A DNA stretch of 64,000 nucleotides from Kangiella sp. HZ709 (GCF_009674675.1 NZ_WKJC01000002.1:372001-436000); one strand, 5' to 3'. Counted from the first letter of the stretch, positions 43,951 through 53,835 are shown. Numbers and translations: made by a program. Notes: generated by a model from the letters alone, not told the origin.

Positions 43951-45447
43951 TTAATTCCAATACGGGTTTTGCTCAAATGCTTCCACCCTTAGTGTTTTTA
44001 AGGTTTGCAAGATTTCGTGTTCAGTACTTTCTAAAACTTCATCCTGCTGCTCAATACTGGCAAGGGTTTCTCTGACAAAGTCCAACTGTTTAAACAGCTC
44101 GATATTTGCCACTAAATCTACCCAATTCTGGCGAAATTTGACACGTTTTTTACTGTCAAACAAACTACCAAAAAATAAACCAATATCCAATGTTCGATAA
44201 AGCTTTGGCAAATAGTTAACATAATCTTCGTCAACTAACTCTTCTTTTGGTTTTAAATGACGGGTGATATCCAGCATTTGATGTTGTAACTGCTTAATCG
44301 CAAATGGAAAGATTTCTCTTTCAAGCTTATTTTTAAGCGGCTCTTTAATCTCTTCGCGCCATTCTTTTAAATATAACCAGCGGCTAAAATGTAATAGTTT
44401 TAAATTGTAACTTGAAGTAGCCAAGTAATTCCTAAACTCGTTAGATTCTCTATCAAAGTGCTCTTGCAGCTCTTGCTCTTTTGATTCTAGCGAGTCATAA
44501 ACAAAGCCATAGGTTTTAGCATTTGCCAACCAATTTAAGCGCAACGCTATAGACTGAACTTTACTGAAATTCTGAGTAACTTCTCGCCAATCAGCCCTAA
44601 CCTCCGCCAAAGAATGTCTAGGTATCAACGGCGCAAACACGGAATACATATGCTGCATATACATGAGAGCGCGATTGAGCTGTAAAAAATACTCGATATT
44701 CGATTCGCGTTTAATCATTTTGATGTAGTGTTGCCAATGGGCGAAACCGTAGTGGGCAATAGTTTCAAAAGCACCTTCAGCTGGAGACTTTGCCGTTAAA
44801 GGCACTACATCCAATCGGTTTAAGAAAGGCGTTTTTTCTGAGCTTAAGCGATAGCCGCGTTCAGCTTTACTTTCAGCAGACAAAACCAATTCAAAACTTT
44901 CAATGAGCTTTTTACTTAGTTCAAATAAATCTTTCGCCTGACCAGACTTAAGCTCTAACTCAACCTCACAAATAGTATTTGATTCCGATTTGTGGCTGAT
45001 TTCACCTGAATCTAAAGCAATTTCTATTTGAGAGTCTGCTAATTCAATCAGTGCAAACTGACGGCTAAAGTCGGTTCTAAACAAAGGTCTTAAATTACCA
45101 TCTTCATCTTGCGCTTCTTCAAGCAGTATCTGCAAATAGGGATCTTCAACTTTACTGAGATCAAGATTAGCATTGGAGATCTCAGTTTCAGACTCATTCC
45201 GCTGATAAAGTCCCCCGACTACTCGACCTTCAGACTTAACTGATTGAATATATGTTTCGCCAGCGCGACGAACTCTTAACCCTATTTTTAATTCTCTAAG
45301 CTTATGGCTTTCAGTATCATAATAAGTATTTATTAAATCACTTTGCTGCCATTCAACGGTTTTCCCAAGCTCATCACTAAACCATTGTTTTATAACGCTT
45401 AGTTGCTCAGATTTAGCCGCAAGCTTCATTTCTAATTCTACTGACAT
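43951..45447 (-). CDS. CYTH-CHAD domain protein, probable inorganic triphosphatase
   Basis: 498 residues. N-terminal CYTH tunnel-fold domain with ExExK signature VELEMK (E4, E6, K8), and basic/acidic strands such as GLRVRRAG. Residues about 225-490 are a helical CHAD domain with conserved His and Arg. The E. coli YgiF relative hydrolyses tripolyphosphate; CHAD binds polyphosphate. The neighbouring phosphate-transport operon at 45.6 kb fits a phosphate-related role. Confidence 0.9.
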   Translation of the reverse strand: MSVELEMKLAAKSEQLSVIKQWFSDELGKTVEWQQSDLINTYYDTESHKLRELKIGLRVRRAGETYIQSVKSEGRVVGGLYQRNESETEISNANLDLSKVEDPYLQILLEEAQDEDGNLRPLFRTDFSRQFALIELADSQIEIALDSGEISHKSESNTICEVELELKSGQAKDLFELSKKLIESFELVLSAESKAERGYRLSSEKTPFLNRLDVVPLTAKSPAEGAFETIAHYGFAHWQHYIKMIKRESNIEYFLQLNRALMYMQHMYSVFAPLIPRHSLAEVRADWREVTQNFSKVQSIALRLNWLANAKTYGFVYDSLESKEQELQEHFDRESNEFRNYLATSSYNLKLLHFSRWLYLKEWREEIKEPLKNKLEREIFPFAIKQLQHQMLDITRHLKPKEELVDEDYVNYLPKLYRTLDIGLFFGSLFDSKKRVKFRQNWVDLVANIELFKQLDFVRETLASIEQQDEVLESTEHEILQTLKTLRVEAFEQNPYWN

Positions 45448-45627
45448 TGATTACCTGAAACTGATATCAAACACGGTCTTTTCAGCAGTTTACCCTGCAA
45501 ATCAATAAGTTACCAATTTAATTAGCCCCAAAAACAGTAGCTTAAATATCACTGGCTCGATAGAATATGCGCTTTAATTTACAACCTTAATTGGTTGACT
45601 TGTTTACTTTTATACCTTGGGGATATT

Positions 45628-46302
45628 ATGGCTAATTCTATTTTAGATTTATTTGCTTCCTCGCCTATTGCTCCTATGCAGGATCATATGGCTAAAGTTC
45701 ATGAAAGTGCTTCCTTACTCAACGAATTTTTCACTGCATTGCTCAAACAAGATTGGCAAGCAGCGGAAGTCACCAGAGAAGCCATTCGTAAGCTTGAAAA
45801 TGAAGCCGATGAGCTAAAGCACCAGCTCAGAACACACTTACCAAAAGGCTTGTTTTTGCCAGTAGCTCGTACCGACTTGTTAGCATTACTGAGCAAGCAA
45901 GACAAGATCGCTAATATTGCTAGGGATATATCAGGCCTCGCTTTCGCTAGAAAAATGCAGTTTCCTGAAAATGTTCATAAGCCTTTATTAGACCTAGTTG
46001 ATCGTTGTATCGCCGCCTCTAAACAAGCCTTTAAAGCTATTAGTGAATTAGATGAGCTATTAGCCACTGGTTTTGGTGGACGCGAAGCAACTCTAGTCTC
46101 AGAAATGATCGAAAAACTCGACCAAATTGAAAATGATACTGATGACTTACAAAGAGCCGTTCTTAATTTAATTTTTGAACAAGAAGATGACTTGCCTCCG
46201 GTAAAAGTTATGTTTATGTACAAAGTCGTCCAAAAAATTGGTGACCTAGCTGACTGCGCACAGCAAGTTGGTTCTCGCCTTGAAATGACCATTGCTCGCT
46301 AG
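45628..46302 (+). CDS. DUF47 (TIGR00153) phosphate-transport regulator
   Basis: 224 residues from ATG 45628, which has GGGGAT before it; the longer frame to 45595 starts without a ribosome binding site. Helical PhoU-like fold: LNEFFTALLKQDW near the start and LPLARTDLLALLSKQDKIAN, here LPVARTDLL, in the middle. Proteins of this family lie next to Pit transporters and are thought to control them. 9 bp to the pit gene. Confidence 0.92.
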   Translation: MANSILDLFASSPIAPMQDHMAKVHESASLLNEFFTALLKQDWQAAEVTREAIRKLENEADELKHQLRTHLPKGLFLPVARTDLLALLSKQDKIANIARDISGLAFARKMQFPENVHKPLLDLVDRCIAASKQAFKAISELDELLATGFGGREATLVSEMIEKLDQIENDTDDLQRAVLNLIFEQEDDLPPVKVMFMYKVVQKIGDLADCAQQVGSRLEMTIAR

Positions 46303-46311
46303 GAGAAGATC

Positions 46312-47589
46312 ATGGATTTTTTAATTCAAAATGCAGATACCATTATATGGATTGCCGTAGCTTTCGGCTTTTTAATGGCTTTCGGTATTGGTGCAAATGA
46401 CGTTGCCAATGCCATGGGAACTTCTGTTGGTGCTAAAGCGTTAACTTTAAAGCAGGCAATTATTGTTGCTGCTATCTTCGAATTTGCCGGTGCTTATTTA
46501 GCCGGTGGCGAAGTCACCAAAACCGTTCGTAAAGGTATTATTGACCCGGACTTTTTCGCCGGAACCCCAGAACTGATGGTGTACGGTATGATGGCGGCAC
46601 TATTAGCTGCTGGTATTTGGTTATTAATCGCTTCTCGTATGGGCTGGCCAGTATCAACCACTCACTCAATTGTTGGTGCCATCGTTGGTTTCGCCGCAGT
46701 TGGCGTTAGCGTTGATGCGGTAAGCTGGGGCAAAGTGGGCTCTATCGTTGGTTCTTGGGTGGTCACACCAATGCTAGCTGGTGTCATTTCTTTCTTATTA
46801 GTTCTGAGCGTTCAAAAGCTGATTTTAAATACCGACGACCCTTTCAAAAATGCTAAGCGCTATGTGCCTTTTTATATGTTCTTAGCTGGCTTTGTTATTT
46901 CGTTAGTAACGATTATGAAAGGCTTAAAGCACTTATTCAAAGACGAAGGCATCAAACTGTCTATGGCTGAAACCTATGGTTACGCAGTATTGGTCGGTAT
47001 GATCATTGCCATCATTGGCGCCGCAGTCATCAGCAGGATTAAACTCGATGTCTCTGGAGATAAAGATTACAACTTTGCTTCAGTAGAAAAAGTATTTGCC
47101 GTATTAATGATCGTTACTGCTTGTGGTATGGCATTTGCTCACGGTTCGAATGATGTTGCGAACGCCATTGGACCTTTGGCAGCAGTTGTCAGCATTATTC
47201 AAAACGAAGGTGCTATTACCGCCAAGTCCGGTGTACCCAATTATGTACTATTAATCGGTGCTATCGGTATCGTTATCGGTTTGATTGTATTGGGTAGCCG
47301 AGTGATGAAAACTATTGGTACTAAAATCACTCACTTAACACCAAGCCGTGGTTTCGCTGCAGAGTTAGCTGCCGCTTCGACAGTAATTATTGCCTCTGGC
47401 GCTGGCTTACCTATCTCTACCACCCAAACTCTTGTGGGTGCGGTATTAGGTGTTGGTATTGCTCGCGGTATCGCAGCTCTTAATCTTAATGTGGTAAGAA
47501 ATATCTTCGTATCTTGGGTCGTAACGCTTCCAGCGGGCGCCTTCTTGTCGATTATTTTCTTCTACCTATTCAAAGCAATATTTAGTTAA
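46312..47589 (+). CDS. Inorganic phosphate transporter (PiT family)
   Basis: 425 residues, about ten membrane helices. Two signature copies, GANDVANAMGTSVGAKALT near residue 27 and AHGSNDVANAIGPLAAV near 276, mark the inverted repeats of the PiT family; there is a cytoplasmic loop between them. It imports metal-phosphate with H+ or Na+. AGGAGA ribosome binding site. Second gene of the DUF47-pit operon. Confidence 0.95.
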   Translation: MDFLIQNADTIIWIAVAFGFLMAFGIGANDVANAMGTSVGAKALTLKQAIIVAAIFEFAGAYLAGGEVTKTVRKGIIDPDFFAGTPELMVYGMMAALLAAGIWLLIASRMGWPVSTTHSIVGAIVGFAAVGVSVDAVSWGKVGSIVGSWVVTPMLAGVISFLLVLSVQKLILNTDDPFKNAKRYVPFYMFLAGFVISLVTIMKGLKHLFKDEGIKLSMAETYGYAVLVGMIIAIIGAAVISRIKLDVSGDKDYNFASVEKVFAVLMIVTACGMAFAHGSNDVANAIGPLAAVVSIIQNEGAITAKSGVPNYVLLIGAIGIVIGLIVLGSRVMKTIGTKITHLTPSRGFAAELAAASTVIIASGAGLPISTTQTLVGAVLGVGIARGIAALNLNVVRNIFVSWVVTLPAGAFLSIIFFYLFKAIFS

Positions 47590-47602
47590 GGTAAGAGTTA
47601 AA

Positions 47603-47656
47603 CGAATAATTATTCGTCAACTAGTTCAAAAGGTGGTCAGTCTAGTCTGATCACCT
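47603..47656. other. Palindrome and hairpin after the phosphate-transporter gene
   Basis: CGAATAATTATTCG (47603-47616) is a perfect 14-bp palindrome. Downstream, AGGTGGTCAG and CTGATCACCT (47631-47640, 47647-47656) form a 10-bp stem with one G-T wobble. There is no T-run after it, so this may be a weak terminator or transcript-end stabiliser. Confidence 0.5.
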
Positions 47657-47731
47657 CTTCCCCCCACTTCCGAGCTGCACTATAATCTAGCCCTTATTTA
47701 TATTTGAGTTATCTCAACAAGGTACTTCTAT

Positions 47732-48322
47732 ATGCCTCGTTTTTTACTATTTTTTATCTTCATCGGTTCGCTTTTATTGAGTAGCAATATTACCCTTGCG
47801 GCGGCTGACGAAACTACAGGCACTTTTGTATCAGATGAAATCGGCGTTACCATGCGTAGCGGCCCAACTAATCGCTATCGAGTGATTGGCAGCTTACGCG
47901 CTGGTACTCCTATTACGGTGTTACAGCAAGATGCTGACAACGACACGACGGAAGTGAGAACGGTCGACGGCAAAACTACCGGTTGGATAAAAACAGAATA
48001 CGTCAGCAATAAAACCACCGTGCTTGCTCAATACCAAAGTTTGCAAACCGAAACCTCTAAGTTACAAAGCCAAGTGGTGCGCTTAACGCAAGATTTAAAC
48101 AATAAAAATGCCATCACCAAACAAAACGAAGAGTTACAACTAAAAGTGTCGGAACTTGAAAACCATGTAGATCAGCTGTCACAAAAAGCTGACTTACAAA
48201 AATCACGTTTTCGCAAAGATGTTTTTTATGCCGGAGCCTTAACCGTATTCATCAGCATGTTGATTGCCTGGTTAATTACCCGAACTATTTATAGCCGTCG
48301 CCAAAGTTCTGGCTGGCGTTAA
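47732..48322 (+). CDS. TIGR04211 family SH3-domain protein
   Basis: 196 residues. Signal peptide (FLLFFIFIGSLLLSSNITLAAA), then a bacterial SH3 domain (about 28-90: VTMRSGPTNRYRVIGSLRAG), a coiled coil (about 100-155) and a C-terminal membrane helix (about 163-185) with a basic cytoplasmic tail. Resembles E. coli YgiM in layout. Probably a periplasmic, inner-membrane-anchored envelope protein. 26 bp before putA. Confidence 0.88.
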   Translation: MPRFLLFFIFIGSLLLSSNITLAAADETTGTFVSDEIGVTMRSGPTNRYRVIGSLRAGTPITVLQQDADNDTTEVRTVDGKTTGWIKTEYVSNKTTVLAQYQSLQTETSKLQSQVVRLTQDLNNKNAITKQNEELQLKVSELENHVDQLSQKADLQKSRFRKDVFYAGALTVFISMLIAWLITRTIYSRRQSSGWR

Positions 48323-48348
48323 TACGTATTTACTAAAGAGTTTTATTT

Positions 48349-51300
48349 ATGTTTAAAGCGAGTCAAATTCTTAATCAAGAAGCTCTAAGCTTGGAGCAAT
48401 GGAACAGTATCATCACTGAAAATTATCAGGTTGATGAATCGAGCTATCTAGAAGAACTACTAGAATTAGCTACCCCGGATCAAAACACCGTCAATCAGAT
48501 TACTGCCAAGGCTTCAAAACTGGTTGAAGAAATTCGTGCCAGTGGTCGCTCTAAAGAAGGGGTTGAAGCTTTTTTACAACAATACAGCTTAAGCACCAAA
48601 GAAGGCGTTATTCTGATGTGTTTGGCGGAAGCATTATTACGCATCCCAGATTCAAAAGTCGCCAACTCTTTAATTCGCGACAAACTGAGCGAAGCCGATT
48701 GGAAAAAACATTCTGGCGAAAGCGAATCGATGCTGGTAAACGCTTCTACATGGGGCTTGATGCTCACCGGTAAAATTGTTGATGTAGATCAGGATGGTGA
48801 TGGCAAACCCGACACCATGCTTGGTGGTTTGGTTGCAAAATTCGGTGAACCAGTTATTCGCAATGCAATGAATCAAGCCATGAAAATCATGGGGCGTCAG
48901 TTTGTATTGGGGCGTACAATTGAAGAAGCGATGAAGCGCGGCAGTAAAAGTGTGGCCAAAGGCTACACACACTCTTTTGATATGTTAGGGGAAGCAGCGT
49001 TCACAGCCGAAGACGCGCGTAAATATTTTGAAGCTTATTCAAAGGCCATTAGCGAGATTGGCGCTGCAAAAACACAAGATGGTGAATTAGCTCCAAGTAT
49101 TTCTATTAAGCTCTCTGCGTTACACCCACGCTATGAAGTCGCGCAAAAAGACCGTGTACTTACTGAAATGGTTTCCACTGTAAAAACTCTAGCTAAGTTA
49201 GCTCGTGATTTAGATGTGGCAATTACCATTGATGCTGAAGAAGCCGATCGTTTAGAACTATCTTTAGAAATTTTTGAAGCCGTTTTTGATTCTGATATCT
49301 GCCGAGGCTGGGATGGTTTTGGCATGGTGGTACAGGCGTATTCAAAGCGCGCTTTACCAGTTTTAGGTTGGCTTGATGCTTTATCCCAAAAGCACAGTCG
49401 TCGTATCCCGCTCCGCCTAGTAAAAGGCGCTTATTGGGATTCTGAAGTGAAATGGTCGCAACAAGGCGGCTTTAGCAACTATCCCGTGTACACACGTAAA
49501 GCGGCAACGGATGTTTCTTATCTGGCTTGCGCTAAGTTTATTTTAAGCGCTGAGTCTAGCTTTTATCCTCAGTTTGCAACGCACAATGCCCAGACTGTAT
49601 TTAGTATTATGGATATGGCTGGTGACCGACGCGACTTTGAGTTCCAACGCCTACACGGCATGGGCGAAGTTTTATACGATCTAATTTTAGAAAAGTATAA
49701 GGGCCTTCGTTGTAGAATTTATGCACCTGTCGGCAATCATAAAGACCTACTTCCTTACTTGGTTCGTCGCTTATTAGAAAATGGTGCTAACACTTCATTT
49801 GTTCATCAGCTGGTGGATAAAAACACTCCTATTATAGATTTAGTAGAGCACCCTTCAGTTATCTTAAAAGCCTATCCAACTTTGCATAATAGCCGTATTC
49901 CATTGCCTCCAGAAATTTATGCCAAAGAAGGTCAAAGAGCCCGCACTAATTCTGCTGGAACCAACTTACACATTAATAGCGAAATTGAACCCTTTATGGC
50001 TAAAGTTGCCTCCCACCTCGATAAGCAATGGCATGCTAAGCCGTTAATTGGTGGAAAAGCTATTAGTAGCGGCGAAGAAAAAGTTTTTTGCCCTTATGAC
50101 CAATCTCACTTGATTGGCACCAAGCATGGTTGTGATGCTGAGCAAGCATTAAAGGCTTTAACCATTGCGAAAGAAAACTTTATCGCTTGGGATATGACGC
50201 CAGCTGAAAAACGTGCAGATATTCTTGATACCATTGCTGATTTGTTCGAGCAAAACAAACACGAGTTGATAGCGCTTTGTAGTCGTGACGGCGGTAAAAC
50301 TATGCAAGATGGTATTGATGAAGTTCGTGAAGCCGTCGATTTTTGTCGTTACTATGCGAATCGAGCGCGCCAAGACTTTGGCCAAGAAACCTCTTTGCCA
50401 GGACCTACAGGTGAGTCAAACGATCTGTATTTACAAGGTCGCGGTGTTTTTGCTTGTATTAGTCCTTGGAACTTCCCGCTAGCTATATTCACTGGCCAAG
50501 TGGTGGCTGCTCTAGTAGCCGGCAATACGGTGTTAGCAAAACCTGCTGATCAAACCACCATAGTGGCGCACCGCGCCATTGAGTTGATGCACGAAGCTGG
50601 CATTCCAAAAAATGTATTACACTTTGTACCTTGTCGCGGTTCAACTTTCGGCAAAACCGTATTATCAGATCCAAGAATTGCAGGTGTGGCTTTTACCGGT
50701 TCAACTGATACTGCTCACGTTATTAATAGAACTTTAGCAGCACGAGATAGTGTTATTGCGCCATTAATCGCAGAAACAGGCGGTCAGAATGCCATGATTG
50801 TCGATAGTTCGGCTTTACCGGAGCAAGTAATTGCAGATGTAGTTCAGTCTGCCTTTACCAGTGCTGGTCAACGTTGCTCGGCACTGAGACTTCTTTATGT
50901 ACAAGAAGAAATAGCGCCAAGAATTATTGAAGTCTTATCAGGTGCAATGCAGGAATTAAAAATCGGTGATCCAACCTTACTAAAAACCGACTTAGGCCCA
51001 GTCATTGACCAAGCGGCACAAGAAGAGTTAATGAGCCATGTGGATGAATTAAAAGCTGCTGGTAAGTTAATTGCTGAAACCCCAATGCCAGAGGGTTTAG
51101 CCGACGGTCACTTTATTGCGCCAAGCGCTTTTAAAATTGACTCTATCAATGATTTGACTCAAGAGTGGTTCGGACCAGTATTGCACCTTGTGACTTATAA
51201 AGCCAAAGAGCTTGATAAAGTAATTGCTGAAATCAACGACTACGGTTATGGCTTAACATTGGGTATCCATTCGCGTAATGAAAAAACTGCCACCTATATC

Positions 51301-51519
51301 GATAAGCGAGTGCGTGTTGGTAACGTTTATATTAATCGCAACATGATTGGTGCAACGGTTGGTGTACAACCATTTGGTGGTCAAGGCTTGTCTGGTACTG
51401 GCCCTAAAGCTGGTGGTCCGCACTACTTGCATCGTTTTGCGACCGAACATACTCGTACCAACAATACTGCCGCCATTGGTGGCAATGCAACCTTGTTATC
51501 TTTAGGCGATGACGAATAA
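48349..51519 (+). CDS. putA: Bifunctional proline dehydrogenase / L-glutamate gamma-semialdehyde dehydrogenase PutA, without DNA-binding domain
   Basis: 1056 residues. Proline dehydrogenase barrel about 190-480 (LVKGAYWDSEVKWSQ, RLHGMGEVLYD) and aldehyde dehydrogenase about 560-1030, with ISPWNFPLAIFTGQ, ETGGQN and catalytic Cys near residue 843 in AGQRCSALR. The N-terminal ribbon-helix-helix repressor domain of E. coli-type PutA is absent, so it should not repress its own gene. Residues 145-155 hold an unusual DxDxDG loop (DVDQDGDGKPD). It oxidises proline to glutamate in two steps with channelling. Strong terminator after it. Confidence 0.95.
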   Translation: MFKASQILNQEALSLEQWNSIITENYQVDESSYLEELLELATPDQNTVNQITAKASKLVEEIRASGRSKEGVEAFLQQYSLSTKEGVILMCLAEALLRIPDSKVANSLIRDKLSEADWKKHSGESESMLVNASTWGLMLTGKIVDVDQDGDGKPDTMLGGLVAKFGEPVIRNAMNQAMKIMGRQFVLGRTIEEAMKRGSKSVAKGYTHSFDMLGEAAFTAEDARKYFEAYSKAISEIGAAKTQDGELAPSISIKLSALHPRYEVAQKDRVLTEMVSTVKTLAKLARDLDVAITIDAEEADRLELSLEIFEAVFDSDICRGWDGFGMVVQAYSKRALPVLGWLDALSQKHSRRIPLRLVKGAYWDSEVKWSQQGGFSNYPVYTRKAATDVSYLACAKFILSAESSFYPQFATHNAQTVFSIMDMAGDRRDFEFQRLHGMGEVLYDLILEKYKGLRCRIYAPVGNHKDLLPYLVRRLLENGANTSFVHQLVDKNTPIIDLVEHPSVILKAYPTLHNSRIPLPPEIYAKEGQRARTNSAGTNLHINSEIEPFMAKVASHLDKQWHAKPLIGGKAISSGEEKVFCPYDQSHLIGTKHGCDAEQALKALTIAKENFIAWDMTPAEKRADILDTIADLFEQNKHELIALCSRDGGKTMQDGIDEVREAVDFCRYYANRARQDFGQETSLPGPTGESNDLYLQGRGVFACISPWNFPLAIFTGQVVAALVAGNTVLAKPADQTTIVAHRAIELMHEAGIPKNVLHFVPCRGSTFGKTVLSDPRIAGVAFTGSTDTAHVINRTLAARDSVIAPLIAETGGQNAMIVDSSALPEQVIADVVQSAFTSAGQRCSALRLLYVQEEIAPRIIEVLSGAMQELKIGDPTLLKTDLGPVIDQAAQEELMSHVDELKAAGKLIAETPMPEGLADGHFIAPSAFKIDSINDLTQEWFGPVLHLVTYKAKELDKVIAEINDYGYGLTLGIHSRNEKTATYIDKRVRVGNVYINRNMIGATVGVQPFGGQGLSGTGPKAGGPHYLHRFATEHTRTNNTAAIGGNATLLSLGDDE

Positions 51520-51557
51520 CACGAATTAAAGCCATTAACTAAGAAACAATCTATACT

Positions 51558-51587
51558 GGCGTTAGTGGTAACACTAGCGCCTTTTTT
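51558..51587 (+). terminator. Intrinsic terminator after putA
   Basis: GGCGTTAGTG and CACTAGCGCC (51558-51567 and 51572-51581) form a 10-bp stem with one G-T pair and a GTAA loop, followed by six T. A good rho-independent terminator on the plus strand. Confidence 0.88.
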
Positions 51588-51619
51588 ATAGAATCATCCA
51601 AAGACTAATACTTTTAATT

Positions 51620-53053
51620 ATGACTAAGATTTCCGAGAACTTTATTCAACACATTTCGCAACAGGGATTAGCTCCTGATGAATTGGAATCTTTTCTTAGT
51701 TACTGTAAAAAGCCTTTGCGTCGTAGTTTTCGAGTCAATAGTCTTCATTTTGAAACCTCATCAATAACACAAGATTGGCAAAACCAAGGTTATCAACTTA
51801 ATTCCGTACCGTGGGCAAAAGATGGTTATTGGATCGACGAAGATCACAAAGCACTGCCAGCAGGGTTAGGCAATTACATTGGTCATCAACAAGGACAAAT
51901 TTATATCCAAGAAGCCAGCTCAATGCTTCCTGTTACAGCCTTATTTGCAGCCAACCCTAATCCGCAAAAAGTTTTAGATATGGCTGCTGCTCCTGGCTCT
52001 AAAACCACACAAATAGCGGCCATGATGGATAACAAAGGTTTAATCATCGCCAATGAATTATCTTCGTCACGTTTAAAGGGTTTATTTTCCAATGTGCAGC
52101 GTTGTGGCGTTTCCAATGTTTGTCTTACTCACGCTGACGGTCGAGTGTTTGGCGATAAAACCCCTGAGCAGTTTGATGCGATCTTACTGGATGCTCCTTG
52201 TGGCGGAGAAGGCACCGTGCGTAAAGACCCTGATGCGCTTGAAGCTTGGTCACTAGACTCTGTTTTAGCTATGTCTAAGATACAAAGGGAATTGATCTGC
52301 TCGGCTTTTAAAGCTCTCAAACCTGGTGGCACCTTAGTCTATTCCACCTGTACTTTATCGCAAGAAGAAAACCAAAAAGTTTGCCAACATTTGCTCGAGC
52401 AGTTTCCAGAACAAGTTACAGTATTTAACTTAGAAAACCTTTTTGCGGGTGCCAGCAAAGCTACCACTAAGGAAGGCTACCTGCATATTTTCCCTCATAT
52501 TTTTGATAGTGAAGGCTTTTTCGTTGCGTGCTTTACCAAAGTAATGACTGAGCCATTAGACAAAGAAAGTGTCTCAAAACGAAAGTTTCCATTCGCTCCA
52601 ATTTCAGTTAAAGAGCTGACTAATTTTAAAAGCTATTGCGAGCACTTTGGTTGGAATATTTCTGATATAGCAAACAGCATATGGCAACGCAATAATGAGA
52701 TCTGGTATTTCCCAAGCGGCATTCAAGATTTAATTGGCAGGATAAAAATGGATCGAATGGGCGTTAAGTTAGCCGAGTCGCACAAAAAGGGCTACCGTCT
52801 AGAGCACCAAGCTGCAATAGCTTTTGGGGATCAGTTTAAAACTGCCCAATTTGAATTAAACGCACAAGAAACTTGCGATTTTTTCTTAGGCAGAGATATT
52901 TATCCTGATGCTTCACTGGATAATTATCAAGCCGAGGTCCTAGTGACGTTTAATCAGCAACCAATTGGTTTGGGAAAGAAAGTTTCAAACCGAATTAAAA
53001 ACAATTTACCGCGAGATTTAGTTAGAGATGGCTCTTTTTCCTCTCTAAATTAA
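51620..53053 (+). CDS. rsmF: 16S rRNA (cytosine-1407-C5)-methyltransferase RsmF
   Basis: 477 residues (E. coli 479). NOL1/NOP2/Sun core: DMAAAPGSKTTQIA for SAM binding near residue 116, DAPCGGEGTVRKDP with one conserved Cys, and YSTCTLSQEENQ with the catalytic Cys near 240. The C-terminal PUA-like extension (about 300-470) distinguishes RsmF from RsmB. Monocistronic after the putA terminator. Confidence 0.93.
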   Translation: MTKISENFIQHISQQGLAPDELESFLSYCKKPLRRSFRVNSLHFETSSITQDWQNQGYQLNSVPWAKDGYWIDEDHKALPAGLGNYIGHQQGQIYIQEASSMLPVTALFAANPNPQKVLDMAAAPGSKTTQIAAMMDNKGLIIANELSSSRLKGLFSNVQRCGVSNVCLTHADGRVFGDKTPEQFDAILLDAPCGGEGTVRKDPDALEAWSLDSVLAMSKIQRELICSAFKALKPGGTLVYSTCTLSQEENQKVCQHLLEQFPEQVTVFNLENLFAGASKATTKEGYLHIFPHIFDSEGFFVACFTKVMTEPLDKESVSKRKFPFAPISVKELTNFKSYCEHFGWNISDIANSIWQRNNEIWYFPSGIQDLIGRIKMDRMGVKLAESHKKGYRLEHQAAIAFGDQFKTAQFELNAQETCDFFLGRDIYPDASLDNYQAEVLVTFNQQPIGLGKKVSNRIKNNLPRDLVRDGSFSSLN

Positions 53054-53473
53054 TTCAAATGTTCACCTATCTGAGATCTATCTCACAATCAAGATTGTAA
53101 ATAAAGCTGACCAAATGACCATTATTGTCAGTGTGAAAGTGTAAAAACCCTCTTTTTCCTTCCAACTTATCTTAATTTTCATTGATACAATTTGACATGT
53201 CTCTCCCCCACAATTCTTAAATGCTTGATATTGCTACCCTTAAGTCGACATTATCTCATTTGTAATTTTTTTTGACTGTGTTTTTTTATTTTCTTTATTG
53301 TTATTGTCTCTTCCGTGATTTGGCTTTAAGGAAAAACTGAATCATACCTGGTGGTGAAAAGGACGCTGATTTCAATTTTGGAAACAGCAATTCAAGATGA
53401 AACGTTTGACTCAGCAAGGTGTTTTCTTGTTAGCAAACATAAGGAAATTAAATCATCCCATTTGGAGGGTAAT
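53054..53473 (+). other. Long AT-rich leader before the CsgG-like locus
   Basis: 420 bp without a credible gene. It holds a CRP-like site (53072-53087), a small hairpin CAATC/GATTG (53086-53097), TTGACA at 53192-53197 with only a weak -10, and a very T-rich tract near 53264-53310. An in-frame GTG at 53351 would extend the next gene by 41 unlike residues and is not believed. The size suggests complex regulation. Confidence 0.6.
53072..53087. promoter_or_regulatory. Candidate CRP/FNR-family binding site
   Basis: TGAGA, six bases, TCACA: one mismatch from the CRP consensus TGTGA-N6-TCACA. It lies about 390 bp before the first secreted-protein gene; no well-spaced promoter could be assigned with certainty. 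Confidence 0.4.
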
Positions 53474-53812
53474 ATGAAACTTTTAACAAGTTTAACTGCA
53501 ATCGCAGTATTTTCTACACTTAGCTTTACCGCAGACGCTGGTCAACGTGGAAAGCTTATCATCGATAACGATTCAAAAGATGCAATCGCTGCTGGCGGCG
53601 ATTTAATTGCAGAACAAGGTCAAACCGATGGCCTAAGTGGCAGTGGTTCTTTGCTGTATTTTTCTGGCAAACGTGCTCACGCTGGTTCGGTGATCGTTAA
53701 CGGTTGTCCTTGTCGTAAGAAAACAGTTGTTAAAAACAAAAGTCGCAATGCAATGGCTATTGGTGCAGCTTCAGCTGGCTCAGTAGTTTTAAATTCTGGC
53801 TATCAATATTAA
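53474..53812 (+). CDS. Small secreted Cys-Pro-Cys protein, copy 1 (candidate CsgG-exported subunit)
   Basis: 112 residues from ATG 53474, with GGAGGG upstream. Signal peptide MKLLTSLTAIAVFSTLSFTADA. The mature protein (about 90 residues) is Gly/Ala/Ser/Asn-rich: RGKLIIDNDSKDAIAAGG, RAHAGSVIVNGCPCRKK, then KNKSRNAMAIGAASAGSVV, with beta-strand periodicity. The only Cys form a CPC motif, the only strongly conserved polar patch with basic residues. 63% or more of residues match copy 2. Curlin-like proteins are similar in size and Gly/Asn/Ser content, but the canonical Q-G-N repeat is absent. It may be a surface-fibre subunit. Confidence 0.72.
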   Translation: MKLLTSLTAIAVFSTLSFTADAGQRGKLIIDNDSKDAIAAGGDLIAEQGQTDGLSGSGSLLYFSGKRAHAGSVIVNGCPCRKKTVVKNKSRNAMAIGAASAGSVVLNSGYQY

Positions 53813-53835
53813 TCAATAGAATACGGAGAGTTCTC

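Noticed and set aside
53351-53473. N-terminal extension of the first CPC protein
   Set aside because: The 41 extra residues precede a perfect signal peptide and strong ribosome binding site at 53474, and the second copy lacks them.
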